From Bradyrhizobium semiaridum (GTDB taxonomy: Bacteria > Pseudomonadota > Alphaproteobacteria > Rhizobiales > Xanthobacteraceae), in contig NZ_JAGKJJ010000043.1 in assembly GCF_020329505.1 (NCBI RefSeq), positions 1 through 64,000 on the forward strand: a stretch of DNA of 64,000 nucleotides. The letters run 5' to 3'. Of this stretch, positions 8,663 through 17,900 are shown one piece after another. Numbering within the stretch: position 1 is the first letter of the stretch; every line of letters starts with the position of its first letter. Both the position numbers and the translations under genes were made by a program. The notes beneath the pieces are model-generated. The model was not told where the DNA came from, did not search any database, and saw only the letters and a program-made list of their open reading frames with translations.

Positions 8663-8677
8663 AACTGGATTCCAGTT
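8663..8677. promoter_or_regulatory. Candidate LysR operator
   Basis: AACTGG, spacer ATT, CCAGTT is a perfect inverted repeat in the AT-rich divergent space between the LysR and EamA genes (8642-8739). The position just upstream of the regulator start suits autoregulation and control of the transporter. Binding is inferred. Confidence 0.5.
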
Positions 8678-8739
8678 TATCATTTAATTTCCAAATATCA
8701 AGGCGCGGGCCTAGATCATGGGCGAAGGAGAACCTTCCC

Positions 8740-9666
8740 ATGTCGACCGTATCCTCGCTGGCCGTCCCCCGAGCCCGCTTCAACACGCTGCCGTTCCTGA
8801 TCGCCCTGTTCTGCCTGCTCTGGAGCTATGCCTTCGTCGCCGGCAAGATCGGCGTCACCGATTGCCCGCCGCTGATCCTGCTCGCCGCGCGCTTTTCGCT
8901 GGCCGGCATCCTGATTCTCGCCATCTCGCTGCTGCGCCGGGACGAATGGAATCTCAGCTGGCGCGATGCGGCGGTATTCGCCGTGCTCGGCGTCGCCAAC
9001 AACGCGCTCTATCTCGGTCTCGGCTACACCGGCCTGAAGACCGTCTCCGCCGGCCTTGGCGGCCTGATCGTTTCGGCCAATCCGGTGTTCACCGCCGTGC
9101 TGGCCGCGGTGTTCCTCGGCGAGAGCCTGACCTTGCGCAAGGTCGTCGGCCTCGTGCTCGGCATCGCCGGCGTTGCCCTCATCGTCTGGCACCGCATGTC
9201 GGTCGGAACCGATGATCCGCACGGCATCCTGTTCACGCTGGCCTCGCTGGCCTCGATCGTCGCCGGAACCATCCTGTTCAAATTGTTGTCGCCGAAGGGC
9301 AGTCTGTGGATCGGCAACGGCATCCAGAACATCGCCGGCGGCCTTGCCGTGATGCCGTTCGCCTTCACGCTGTCCAGTGTCACTGAGATCGTGCCGAGCA
9401 TGCGGCTCGTCGGCGCCTTCGCCTTCCTGGTGCTGGGCGGCTCGATCCTCGCCTATCTGCTCTGGTTTCATCTTCTGAAAGTGTGTGGCGCCACCGCTGC
9501 GAGCGCCTATCACTTCCTGATGCCGCCGCTCGGCATGCTGTTCGCGTTCCTCGTGCTCGGTGAGCATGTCGAATTCCGCGACCTGCTCGGGATCGTTCCG
9601 GTCGCCCTCGGCATTTATCTGGTGACCCGCCCGGCTGCGGCCGCTGCATCACCCAAAGGAGTGTGA
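8740..9666 (+). CDS. EamA/DMT-family transporter
   Basis: 308 residues with about ten hydrophobic segments in two related halves. The first half has LFCLLWSYAFVAGKIGVTDCPP, the entry motif of RhaT/EamA exporters; the second has ILAYLLWFHLLKVCGAT. The ATG at 8740 follows AAGGAG (8725-8730). It is divergent from the LysR gene, probably its regulator, and is followed one base later by the MBL hydrolase, so the two are likely cotranscribed. These permeases usually export amino acids or metabolites; the substrate here is unknown. Confidence 0.88.
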   Translation: MSTVSSLAVPRARFNTLPFLIALFCLLWSYAFVAGKIGVTDCPPLILLAARFSLAGILILAISLLRRDEWNLSWRDAAVFAVLGVANNALYLGLGYTGLKTVSAGLGGLIVSANPVFTAVLAAVFLGESLTLRKVVGLVLGIAGVALIVWHRMSVGTDDPHGILFTLASLASIVAGTILFKLLSPKGSLWIGNGIQNIAGGLAVMPFAFTLSSVTEIVPSMRLVGAFAFLVLGGSILAYLLWFHLLKVCGATAASAYHFLMPPLGMLFAFLVLGEHVEFRDLLGIVPVALGIYLVTRPAAAAASPKGV

Positions 9667-9667
9667 C

Positions 9668-10432
9668 ATGAGCATCACCATCACCCTGGTCGGCGGCCCT
9701 ACGGCGTTGATTGAGATCGACGGGTTCCGCCTGCTTACCGATCCGACCTTCGATGCTCCCGGCGACTATCAATTGCCGCATGTGAAGCTGGAGAAACTGA
9801 CCGGACCCGCGCTCAGCGCGCGCGATGTCGGCGAGATCGATGCGGTGCTGCTGAGCCACGACCAGCATTCGGACAATCTCGACCATTCGGGCCGCGATTT
9901 CCTCAGCAAGGCAAAGCGCGTGCTGACCACCGAGGCGGGCGCCAAGCGGCTCGGCGGCAATGCCGAGGGTTTTGCGCCGTGGGCATCGACCGAGTTGAAG
10001 AAGGGCGGCAGAATGCTGACGGTCACCGCGACGCCGGCGCGGCACGGACCGGCCGGGATCGAGCCGCTGTCGGGCGACGTCATCGGCTTTGTCGTGGAAT
10101 CGAAGGCAGGCAGCCGTCCGGTCTATATCAGCGGCGACACCACCTGGTTCGATGGCGTTGCCGAGGTGGCGCGGCGCTTCAACTGCGGCGTGGTGCTGCC
10201 GTTCGCCGGCGCGGCACAGACTCGCGGGCCGTTCCATCTCACCATGGACACCAACGACACGATCGAGACCGCGCGCGCGTTTGCGGATGCCATGATCGTG
10301 CCGGTTCATACCGACGGCTGGGCGCATTTCCGCCAGAGTGCCGATGATCTCAGGAAATCCTTCGACACGCTCGGCTTCGGCCGCCGCCTGCGCGTCCTCG
10401 AGCCCGGGGTTGCGACCGTCATCGCGCCATAG
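9668..10432 (+). CDS. MBL-fold metal-dependent hydrolase (UlaG-like)
   Basis: 254 residues. The start TLVGGPTALIEIDGFRLLTDPTF is typical of UlaG/YtnP-type metallo-beta-lactamase hydrolases. The metal motif is SHDQHSDNLDHSG (H-x-x-H-x-D-x-L-D-H), with SGDTTWFDG and a C-terminal VPVHTDGWAHF. The ATG follows GGAG and is one base past the EamA stop. No substrate is predicted. Confidence 0.85.
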   Translation: MSITITLVGGPTALIEIDGFRLLTDPTFDAPGDYQLPHVKLEKLTGPALSARDVGEIDAVLLSHDQHSDNLDHSGRDFLSKAKRVLTTEAGAKRLGGNAEGFAPWASTELKKGGRMLTVTATPARHGPAGIEPLSGDVIGFVVESKAGSRPVYISGDTTWFDGVAEVARRFNCGVVLPFAGAAQTRGPFHLTMDTNDTIETARAFADAMIVPVHTDGWAHFRQSADDLRKSFDTLGFGRRLRVLEPGVATVIAP

Positions 10433-10454
10433 GTTTCGTCGAGGAACCTTGGTC

Positions 10455-11822
10455 ATGTCCGGCTCGTTGTCGCGAGGGCTGGAACCGGACATGACGCGGC
10501 AAGAGACGATCTCGCGAGAGGACAAGTGTGAGTATGCGCCGCACGGCAAGGGGCGGCGCCGGCGGTTCAGCTTTGGCCGCACCCTGAAGACGCTCGGCCC
10601 CGGCCTGATCACCGGCGCGTCCGACGATGATCCCTCGGGGATCGGCACCTACAGCCAGGCCGGCGCACAGCTTGGCTACGGCATCGGCTGGACCATGCTC
10701 GTGACCTTCCCGCTGATGTCGGCGATCCAGGAGATTTGCGCGCGGGTCGGCCGCGTCACCGGGCGCGGCATCTCGGGCAATGTCTGCCGGCACTATCCGC
10801 GCTGGCTGCTGGTCATGGTGGTGACGCTGCTGTTTGTCGCCAACACCATCAACATCGCGGCCGACCTGTCGGCAATGGCCGATGCATCGCGGCTGTTGGT
10901 CGGCGGTCCGGCGATCCTCTACGTCGTGCTGTTCGGCGTGACCTCCGTGGCCGCGCAGGTCTTCATGAACTACAAGCGTTACGTCGCGGTGCTGAAATGG
11001 CTGACTCTCAGCCTGTTCGCCTATGTCGCGGCGCTCGCCTGCGCCAAGGTGTCGTGGGGCGAGGCTCTCGCCGGCGTGCTGGTGCCGCGCATCGCCTGGA
11101 GCGCGGATTATCTCACGACCATCGTCGCGATCCTCGGCACCACGATCTCGCCCTATCTTTTCTTCTGGCAGGCCGCGCAGGAGGCAGACGAGCAGCGCGT
11201 CGATGCCACCAAGCATCCGCTGATCGTGCGGCACTACGGCGCGCGGCGGGAATTCTCCCGGATCCGCGCCGACACCGTCACCGGCATGGCGTTCTCCAAC
11301 CTGATCGCACTGTCGATCATCGTCACCGCCGCGGCCTCGCTGCACGCGTCCGGCAAGACCGACATCCAGACCTCGGCACAGGCCGCCGAGGCGTTGCGTC
11401 CGATCGCCGGGCCGTTCGCCGAGGCGATCTTTGCGCTCGGCATCGTCGGGACAGGCCTGCTGGCGATCCCCGTACTCGCCGGGGCAACCGCCTACGCCGT
11501 CGGCGAGGCACGGCGATGGCCGGTCGGGCTGACGCGCAAGCCGAACGAGGCGGTGGCGTTCTATTCGGTGCTGGCGCTGTCGGGCGGGATCGGCATCGCG
11601 CTCAACTTCACGCCGATCAATCCGATCTCGGCGCTGTATTGGAGCGCGGTGGTCAATGGCGTGCTCGCCGTGCCTGTGATGGCGCTGCTGATGCTGATGG
11701 CGCGCCGCAGCGACATCATGGGCCGCTTCGCGATCGGCGGGTGGCTCTATTGGCTCGGCTGGCTCGCCACCGCCGCGATGGCGCTCAGCGTGCTTGCGAT
11801 GGGAGTCATGCAGCTCTTGTAG
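10455..11822 (+). CDS. Nramp-family divalent metal transporter, atypical motifs
   Basis: 455 residues, about eleven hydrophobic segments, related to NRAMP/MntH. TM1 reads GPGLITGASDDDPSGIGTYS: the DPGN motif of classical Nramps is DPSG here. TM6 reads LGTTISPYLFFWQAAQE, where classical family members have MPHN. Classical Mn/Fe selectivity uses Asp, Asn and Met from these motifs, so the substrate may differ (for example Mg-like ions, or none). I start at the ATG at 10455, which has GAGGAA eight bases upstream; ATG 10491 is an alternative. Regulation is not visible. Confidence 0.82.
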   Translation: MSGSLSRGLEPDMTRQETISREDKCEYAPHGKGRRRRFSFGRTLKTLGPGLITGASDDDPSGIGTYSQAGAQLGYGIGWTMLVTFPLMSAIQEICARVGRVTGRGISGNVCRHYPRWLLVMVVTLLFVANTINIAADLSAMADASRLLVGGPAILYVVLFGVTSVAAQVFMNYKRYVAVLKWLTLSLFAYVAALACAKVSWGEALAGVLVPRIAWSADYLTTIVAILGTTISPYLFFWQAAQEADEQRVDATKHPLIVRHYGARREFSRIRADTVTGMAFSNLIALSIIVTAAASLHASGKTDIQTSAQAAEALRPIAGPFAEAIFALGIVGTGLLAIPVLAGATAYAVGEARRWPVGLTRKPNEAVAFYSVLALSGGIGIALNFTPINPISALYWSAVVNGVLAVPVMALLMLMARRSDIMGRFAIGGWLYWLGWLATAAMALSVLAMGVMQLL

Positions 11823-11829
11823 AATGGTT

Positions 11830-11874
11830 GGAGCGAAGCGACGCGACGCTCGAGGTTGAGTATCGCTTCGCTCC
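11830..11874. terminator. Inverted repeat between convergent genes
   Basis: GGAGCGAAGCGA and TCGCTTCGCTCC are perfect 12-base arms with a 21-base loop, between the end of the Nramp gene and the end of the convergent TIGR02186 gene. It may act as a bidirectional terminator or be a dispersed palindrome. Confidence 0.5.
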
Positions 11875-11895
11875 ACCCAACCTACGCAGGCGTCT

Positions 11896-12690
11896 TCAAT
11901 CCTTGCGGAACACGATCGAGGCCATCCAGCCGGTCATCAGCGCCATGAAGGCCGTGACGAGGCCATAGACAAAGCCGTTCTGCCGCGCGGTGGTGGCGAC
12001 GAACTGCTCGAAGCCGACCTTGACGATTTCAAATGCGGTATCGGCCTTGGTCACCAGCGCGCCGTCGGCGAACAGCTTGATCTCGACATTGTAGGTGCCG
12101 ATCGGCACCTCGGCCGGCAGCGGGATGCCGGTGCGAAACAAGGTCGGCGTCAGGAACGTCACGGCGGAGGTCGCCTCGCGATAGAGGCCGTGCTCGGTGC
12201 GCAGCCGGACGAAGGCGCTGCGGAACGGGTCGTTCGGCACCACGTCGCCATAGTCCGGGCCGACGCGCTGCATCAGCAGCACGTTGTTGAGCCCGAGCTG
12301 CTGGCGGCGCTGCACCTCGGGAGAGGCGATCTGATCGAACGGACGGTTGGAGAACAGCGCGAGATAGCCCGGCACCTGGAGGAATTGGCGCGAATCGGTG
12401 TTGATCCAGATGCCGAATTTGCGTTCCTTGCGCCGGGTCACCATGTCGGCGCGCGGGCCGGAGACGGTCACGACGAGATCGTAGCTGCCCTGATGCGGCA
12501 GCGTCTTGTCGTCCTTCTCGACCGAGCCGAACAGCACGAGCTCGCCGCCGGAATAGTTCGGCGTCACCGTGACGCGGTGGTTGGAGACCGACACGATCAG
12601 CCGCTCGGCCCACCCCGGCGTCGCAGCAGAGGTCGCGGCAACCAGGCCCAGGGTCGCAAGTGTGTTTGCGAGCAGCCTGCGCAGCCTCAT
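11896..12690 (-). CDS. TIGR02186-type membrane-anchored periplasmic protein
   Basis: 264 residues. A signal peptide (LANTLATLGLVAATSAATPGWAE) is followed by a beta-rich periplasmic region (ERLIVSVSNHRVTVTPNYSG, VTVSGPRADMVTRRKER, FGIWINTDS) and a C-terminal membrane helix (GLVTAFMALMTGWMASIVF). I recognise the alphaproteobacterial family usually encoded next to TauE/SafE-type exporters. The start ATG overlaps the TauE stop by 4 bases, implying coupling and a shared job, possibly in sulfonate or sulfite export. The biochemical role is not established. Confidence 0.82.
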   Translation of the reverse strand: MRLRRLLANTLATLGLVAATSAATPGWAERLIVSVSNHRVTVTPNYSGGELVLFGSVEKDDKTLPHQGSYDLVVTVSGPRADMVTRRKERKFGIWINTDSRQFLQVPGYLALFSNRPFDQIASPEVQRRQQLGLNNVLLMQRVGPDYGDVVPNDPFRSAFVRLRTEHGLYREATSAVTFLTPTLFRTGIPLPAEVPIGTYNVEIKLFADGALVTKADTAFEIVKVGFEQFVATTARQNGFVYGLVTAFMALMTGWMASIVFRKD

Positions 12691-13619
12691 GGCGGGCCCC
12701 CGCCGCCGCTCTCGCGGATGCTGAAGAGATCCTGCGGCCGGATCACGAGTTCCACCGCGAAACGGATGCCGACCGCGAGCACCAGTAGACCGAGCAGGAG
12801 GCGCAGATGCTCACCGCGGATCTTCTGGCCCGCGCGCGCCCCGAACTGCGCGCCGGTGACGCCGCCGACCATCAGGATCAGCGCCAGCACGGCGTCAACC
12901 AGATGGTTGGTCACGGCATGCAGCATGGTGGCGAACACCATGGTGACGAGGGTCAGTACCATCGAGGTGCCGATCACGGTCGAGGTCGGCACCCGCAACA
13001 AATAGATCATCAGGGGCACCAGGATGAAGCCGCCGCCGATGCCCATCACGGCGCCGATGAAGCCGATCGCGAGGCCGACCATGACGACCGGAATGACCGA
13101 GAGGTAGATCTTGGAGCGCTTGAAGCGCACCTTCAGCGGCAGGCCGTGGACCCAGCCATGGCTGCCGGGCTTGCGCAGCGTGACCGCGCCGCCGCGGCGG
13201 ACGCGCAGCATTGCGCGCAGGCCTTCCCAGAACATCAGGCCGCCGACCGTGGTCAGCAGGATGACGTAGGACAGCGCGATCATCAGGTCGAGCTGGCCGA
13301 GCGAACGCAGCAAGGTGAAGGTCCACACGCCGAGCGCGGTGCCGATCGTGCCGCCTATCAGCAGCACCGCCGCGAGCAGCGGATCGATCGCGCGTCTTCG
13401 CCAATACGAGATCGCGCCTGAAAACGACGAGGCCGCGATGTGGCTGGCGACCGAGGCGACCGCGACGGCGGGAGCGATGCCGACGAAGATCAGAAGCGGC
13501 GTCATCAGGAAGCCGCCGCCGATACCGAACATGCCGGAGACGAACCCGACCGCCGCGCCCATCGCCAGGATGAGAAAGACATTGACCGGGATGTCGGCGA
13601 TCGGGAGGTAGAGCTGCAC
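12687..13619 (-). CDS. Sulfite exporter TauE/SafE-family permease
   Basis: 310 residues from the GTG at 13619 (QLYLPIADIPVNVF), where family similarity starts; the frame is open to 13805 but that extension is polar and unlike the family. Eight or so membrane segments fall in two repeats, each opening with the family signature: GFVSGMFGIGGGFLMTPLL and GFIGAVMGIGGGFILVPLM. The family moves sulfite, sulfoacetate or related organosulfur anions. The ribosome site is weak. It is coupled to the TIGR02186 gene downstream. Confidence 0.85.
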   Translation of the reverse strand: MQLYLPIADIPVNVFLILAMGAAVGFVSGMFGIGGGFLMTPLLIFVGIAPAVAVASVASHIAASSFSGAISYWRRRAIDPLLAAVLLIGGTIGTALGVWTFTLLRSLGQLDLMIALSYVILLTTVGGLMFWEGLRAMLRVRRGGAVTLRKPGSHGWVHGLPLKVRFKRSKIYLSVIPVVMVGLAIGFIGAVMGIGGGFILVPLMIYLLRVPTSTVIGTSMVLTLVTMVFATMLHAVTNHLVDAVLALILMVGGVTGAQFGARAGQKIRGEHLRLLLGLLVLAVGIRFAVELVIRPQDLFSIRESGGGGPP

Positions 13620-13875
13620 GCGCGTCGCTTCTGTCGGTTCGCCGCACGCTGGGCGCAGGGCCGCATCACGGGCGTGGTGTCGTTCTTCGTCGGCATTCTC
13701 CGGCAGAGCGATCCGGTCGGCGCATAAGGAAGCTGCGCGAACGCGGGCCGATTGCCGCGTCCCTGCATAACTGAAATCGGCGGGAGGAGGGACTAAAGAA
13801 TCCACCTCCCGCGGCTTTTTTCGCCGCAGCCGCTACCGTGGTTGATGATTCAGATTAACGACGGCGCTGCGGGCG

Positions 13876-14721
13876 TCAGGACCGGCCTGAGGCGGGCCTG
13901 GTGATGAGGTTCATCGCGAGCGCCTCCTTCGGGCTCAGCCAGCGGATATCGGACGTCTGCGACATTGCCTCGATGATTTTCGAGGACACGCCCATCCTGG
14001 TCATGTAGCTCAGCACCATGCCCTGGATGCGCTGGGCCTCGGCGAGGGGATCGCTCACCTTGGTCGCGGTGGTGAAACGATGCACACCGAGCCGCGAGCC
14101 CTCGATGCCGTAGCGTTCCCTGCCGCCGGCATAGACGAGGACGCAGGCGCTGGCGCAATAGGCGGCGCGCAGCTTGCCCGATGCGTCGGCGGTGGCAACC
14201 GCGGTGACCAGCCCGCGTGCGCGGATGACGTCGCCCATGATCGCAGCCTGATCCAGCGCGCCGCCCTGCGACGACAGCAGCACGGCATCGCCCGGCGACA
14301 GGCGTGCCTCATCGAGCCGGTCGCGGAACCAGTTCGCGCTGGCCGAGCCGATCTTGCCGTTGATCGCGAGCGCGCGACGGCCGCGGCCCGATCCGTCGAT
14401 GTCGGCGCCGGAAATCACGCTCGACGTCATGCTCGCCGAGACATAGCTCTCGCGCCAGAAATCCCAGGCGCCCGGCTGCGACAGATCCCGGTAGGCGGGA
14501 ATGGCGATGCCGGTCAGCAGCAGGACAAAGATGATCACTGACCAGAACGACGGCCTGAAGGTTGCGCGCCGCGCCGGGGCGCCGGAAGGTGTATTCCATA
14601 GCGGAGATGACGCAGGGCGCGGCGGATCGCGTGGCGGCAGGCGCCGTGGTGCAATCCGAGGCCCGGTCGGCGACGAACGATGGACGCCCGGTCCATCATC
14701 CTGACGATCATCGACAGACAA
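13876..14721 (-). CDS. Single-pass membrane protein with ClpP-like periplasmic domain (COG3904-like)
   Basis: 281 residues. A Pro/Arg-rich cytoplasmic tail of ~57 residues precedes one membrane helix (FWSVIIFVLLLTGIAIPAY). The rest looks like the ClpP/crotonase fold: LAINGKIG, then LSSQGGALDQAAIMGD and CASACVLVYAGG, and a late WLSPKEALAMNL. The Ser in CASACV sits where such proteins carry the nucleophile, but I cannot confirm activity. The TTG at 14721 is supported by GGAGG seven bases upstream. The 256 bases between it and the TauE gene hold a small hairpin (GCGGC, A-rich loop, GCCGC near 13811-13828) and nothing else recognised. Confidence 0.75.
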   Translation of the reverse strand: MSVDDRQDDGPGVHRSSPTGPRIAPRRLPPRDPPRPASSPLWNTPSGAPARRATFRPSFWSVIIFVLLLTGIAIPAYRDLSQPGAWDFWRESYVSASMTSSVISGADIDGSGRGRRALAINGKIGSASANWFRDRLDEARLSPGDAVLLSSQGGALDQAAIMGDVIRARGLVTAVATADASGKLRAAYCASACVLVYAGGRERYGIEGSRLGVHRFTTATKVSDPLAEAQRIQGMVLSYMTRMGVSSKIIEAMSQTSDIRWLSPKEALAMNLITRPASGRS

Positions 14722-14820
14722 ACCTGATCCTCCGGAACACTGGGGCCGTTTCTACACGGCGGAAGCGCGGAGGGATAGGAGCGCGACGCCGGCAAGGCGC
14801 CGCGATGGTTTCGCTTTGGA

Positions 14821-14904
14821 GAATGATCCGGAAAAGTGCGACGCGGTCTTCCGAGAAGATCATTCTTAAACAATCAACTAAAGCGCAATCTCGTCGCGCT
14901 TTAG
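14821..14904. repeat. Dispersed repeat, family B (copy 1)
   Basis: GAATGATCCGGAAAAGTG...CTTCCGAGAAGATCATTC forms an imperfect hairpin and is followed by CTAAAGCGC...GCGCTTTAG, a second inverted repeat overlapping the last codon of the long coiled-coil gene. Copies occur at 25234-25321 and 33477-33542. The second hairpin could end transcription of that gene. Confidence 0.7.
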
Positions 14905-17900
14905 TGAGCGGGGGTCAGCGCGGCGGTTCGCTTCGCTGCGGGCCTGGCCGGCTTTGCGGCCGCGGGCTGGGCGGCGGCGCCGTCCCAGCCGCCGGCCGGG
15001 ACCTGCACGCCGATCGCATCGCTCGGCTGCGGCTCGGCGGTGAAGGTCTGGATCGCGAGCTTGGCCGCCGCCAGCGACTGCGGGTCGAGCCGCTTGGCGA
15101 TATCGTCGCGCTTGTGGCCAGCATCGGCGTCGCCCTGCGCGGCCGCCAGGCTGAACCACTTGAAGGACTCGGCGAGGTTCTGTTCAACGCCGATCCCGCG
15201 GGCATAGAGGATGCCGAGGTTGAACTGGCTGTCGGCGACGCCGCGGTCGGCAGCCTTGCGGAACCACTGCGCCGCGCTCTTGTAGTCGGCGCCCTTGCCG
15301 CCGCCATCGGCGTCGAGCACAGCGAGGTTATGCATCGCCTTGGCGTTGCCGCGCTCGGCGGCCTGCACGTAATAGCGCCGCGCGACGTCGAAGTCGCGTT
15401 TCACGCTGAGGCCCTTCTCGTAGAAGGTGCCGAGCCGGAAGATCGCGGGCACCACGCCGGCCTGCGCCGCGCGGCTATACCATTTGGCGGCTTCGTCGAG
15501 ATTGGCGGGGACGCCCTTGCCCTCGGCAAAGCGGAGGCCGACCTCGTAGGCCGCGCCGGCATCGCCCTTCAGCGCAGCGGCACGCAGCACCGGTCCGCCG
15601 ATCGCGTCGGGCAGCTTCTCGCCGGCCGGAATCTGGACCGTGCCGAGCTTGCCGCCGAGCGGCGGCGCCACCGCGACCGGGATTGCGCCGGTGACGTCAT
15701 TGCTGACGGCCGGCGTCGCTGCGGCCGGAGCCGCCGCGGGGGCAGTCGGCATCGCCGCGGGCGCGATCGTCTGCGGGATCGTGACCTGCGCGCCGGACAG
15801 CGTGTTCGGCGCCGGCGTGTTGTTGGACTGCCGGTCGAGCGGGGTCGGCGAGGTCATCGACGGGCCGGGTGCCGGCGACGGCGCTGCCGGCGCGGGCAGG
15901 GTGAAATTCTCGGTCGGCGTCTGCGTTGGAGCCATTGCGGGCTCGCTGCTTTCCATGGCCGGCGCCGATGTCGGGTTGCCGGTATCGAGCATGTTCATCG
16001 CCATCTTGAACGCGCCGAGCACGATCACGACCACGCTCGCGCCGACCAGCAGCGAGCGGATCTTCGAGGTGATGGTCGAGCCTTGACCCTCCTCGGGCGC
16101 GGCGGCCTTGGTCGCAGCGGCCTTCGCCGCCTTGTCGGCCTTGTCTTTGGCTTTCGCCGCAGCCTTGCCGGCGGCGCGCGCTGCCTTCTCGTTGACCGGC
16201 TGCGCGGCGGCGGCCTGGGCGGCGCGGCGCGCGGCGGCTATGAAGCTCGAGGTCGAGACCGGTTCCTTCTTGCCGGCCGGCAGATCACTGATCGCGTTCT
16301 CGGACGCGGCGATCCGCTCCGACGGCGTGGACGCGCGCCCGGAGGGACGGGTGCCGGGCTCGAGCGGATGATCCGGCGGCAATTCGGGCGCGAGCGCGGG
16401 ACGCGCCGGCGCGGTATGCGGCTCGAGGATCTCGCTGATCGCGCGCGGCGTCGCGGGCGCCAGCGGCGGCGGCATGGCGACGCTCGGCTGCGCGGCGTGG
16501 AATTCGCGCGAGGCAGCGACGAAGTGCTCCTGCGCCTGTGCCGGGTTGGGTAGCTCGGGCTTGTAGGAGTCGGGCTTGTACGATTCGCCCCGGTAGCTCT
16601 CAGGCCTGTATGTCTCCTGGCTGGGTTGAGGCGCTGCTGCGCGCGGCATCTCCATCCGCGACTGCGCCGGCGGCGGCTCCGGCGCGGGTGGTGCCGTCCG
16701 GACCGTGCGCAGATCGTTCTCGATCATTGCGAGGCGATCGACGACATGGCCGAGCGTGTTGTGAACCGTTTCCAGCGAATCCTGGGTGCGGCGATCGGTC
16801 TCCGACTGGCTGAAACGGATGTCCGACAGCTCGCGCTTGACCATGTCGACGATGCCGGAGTCCATCATCGGCTGTGGCGAACCGCCCATGCTGCGGGTGG
16901 CGTCGGCGAGCGAGGCGATGTGGGCGTGCTGGGCCTCGAGGTGCCGCATGATGTCATGCAGCCCTTCCTCCACCCGGCCGAGATTGCTGGTGCGCTGGTC
17001 GGTCGCCTCGAGGCGTTCGAGCAGATACGACACGCGCTGTTCGAGATGGGTGAATGCGGAGGAACTGTCGTTGCCGACCTGCAGGCGGTCGATCCGATCC
17101 GACAGCGCGCGCACCGCGCCTTCGATCGCGTCGGTATTCTCGTAGCCGGCTGGCGGCTGGCGGCCTTCCAATGTCGAGGCAAGCGCGGCGATGCGCTGCT
17201 CCAGCACGGCGAAGGCGTCGCTTGCGGTGTCGCCGCGCGACATCTGCGCCAGCTGCTCGACTTTCGACGACAGCGCATGCACGTCTTCGGACAGCCGCAG
17301 CAGCGCGTCATTTGAAGCGACGTTGGAGACGATGGCCCGCAGCGCCGCGATCGCGCTCTCGAGCTGCTGCACCGTCGACGGATCGTCGTTGGCGCGCAAA
17401 ATCGTGTCGAGCTTGGCGCCGAGATTGCGGATCGCCTCGTCATAGCCGGTGAGCTGCTCGGCCGGGGTCAGCGTGCGCAGCGCCTCGCGGATCTCGGACA
17501 GGGCGCGCTCGATGCCGGCGATCGCCTGGCCATGGCCGTTGCTGCCTTCCTGCCGGATCTCGTCGATCCGGCGGTGCAGCGAGCGGATCTCGTTCTCGAT
17601 CGATTCGATCGCCCGGCGCGGCATCGCCTCGGTGATGGCCTGGCGGATCTCGGCAAGCTCGCCGCGGAACGCCGCGATCGATTGCTCGACCTGGTCGGGC
17701 CGTTGCAGCGCCTCGATCTGGCTCGTGATCTTGAGCAGATGACGTTCGAGCGAAGAAAAATCCGGCCCGTTGGGCGCGGATGGCGGGGGTGGCGCATGGG
17801 CGCCCATCGGCTGCGTCGGCGGTGCGCCGCGTGGGGGCGCCTGCCGCGGTGTGGGCTCGTCGAGTTCGTTCTGCCGCGCGGAGATCTCGGCGATCGCATA

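Noticed and set aside
13620..13805. N-terminal extension of the TauE protein to 372 codons
   Set aside because: The extra 62 residues are polar and Arg/Ala-rich, unlike the family, whose similarity starts at the GTG at 13619.
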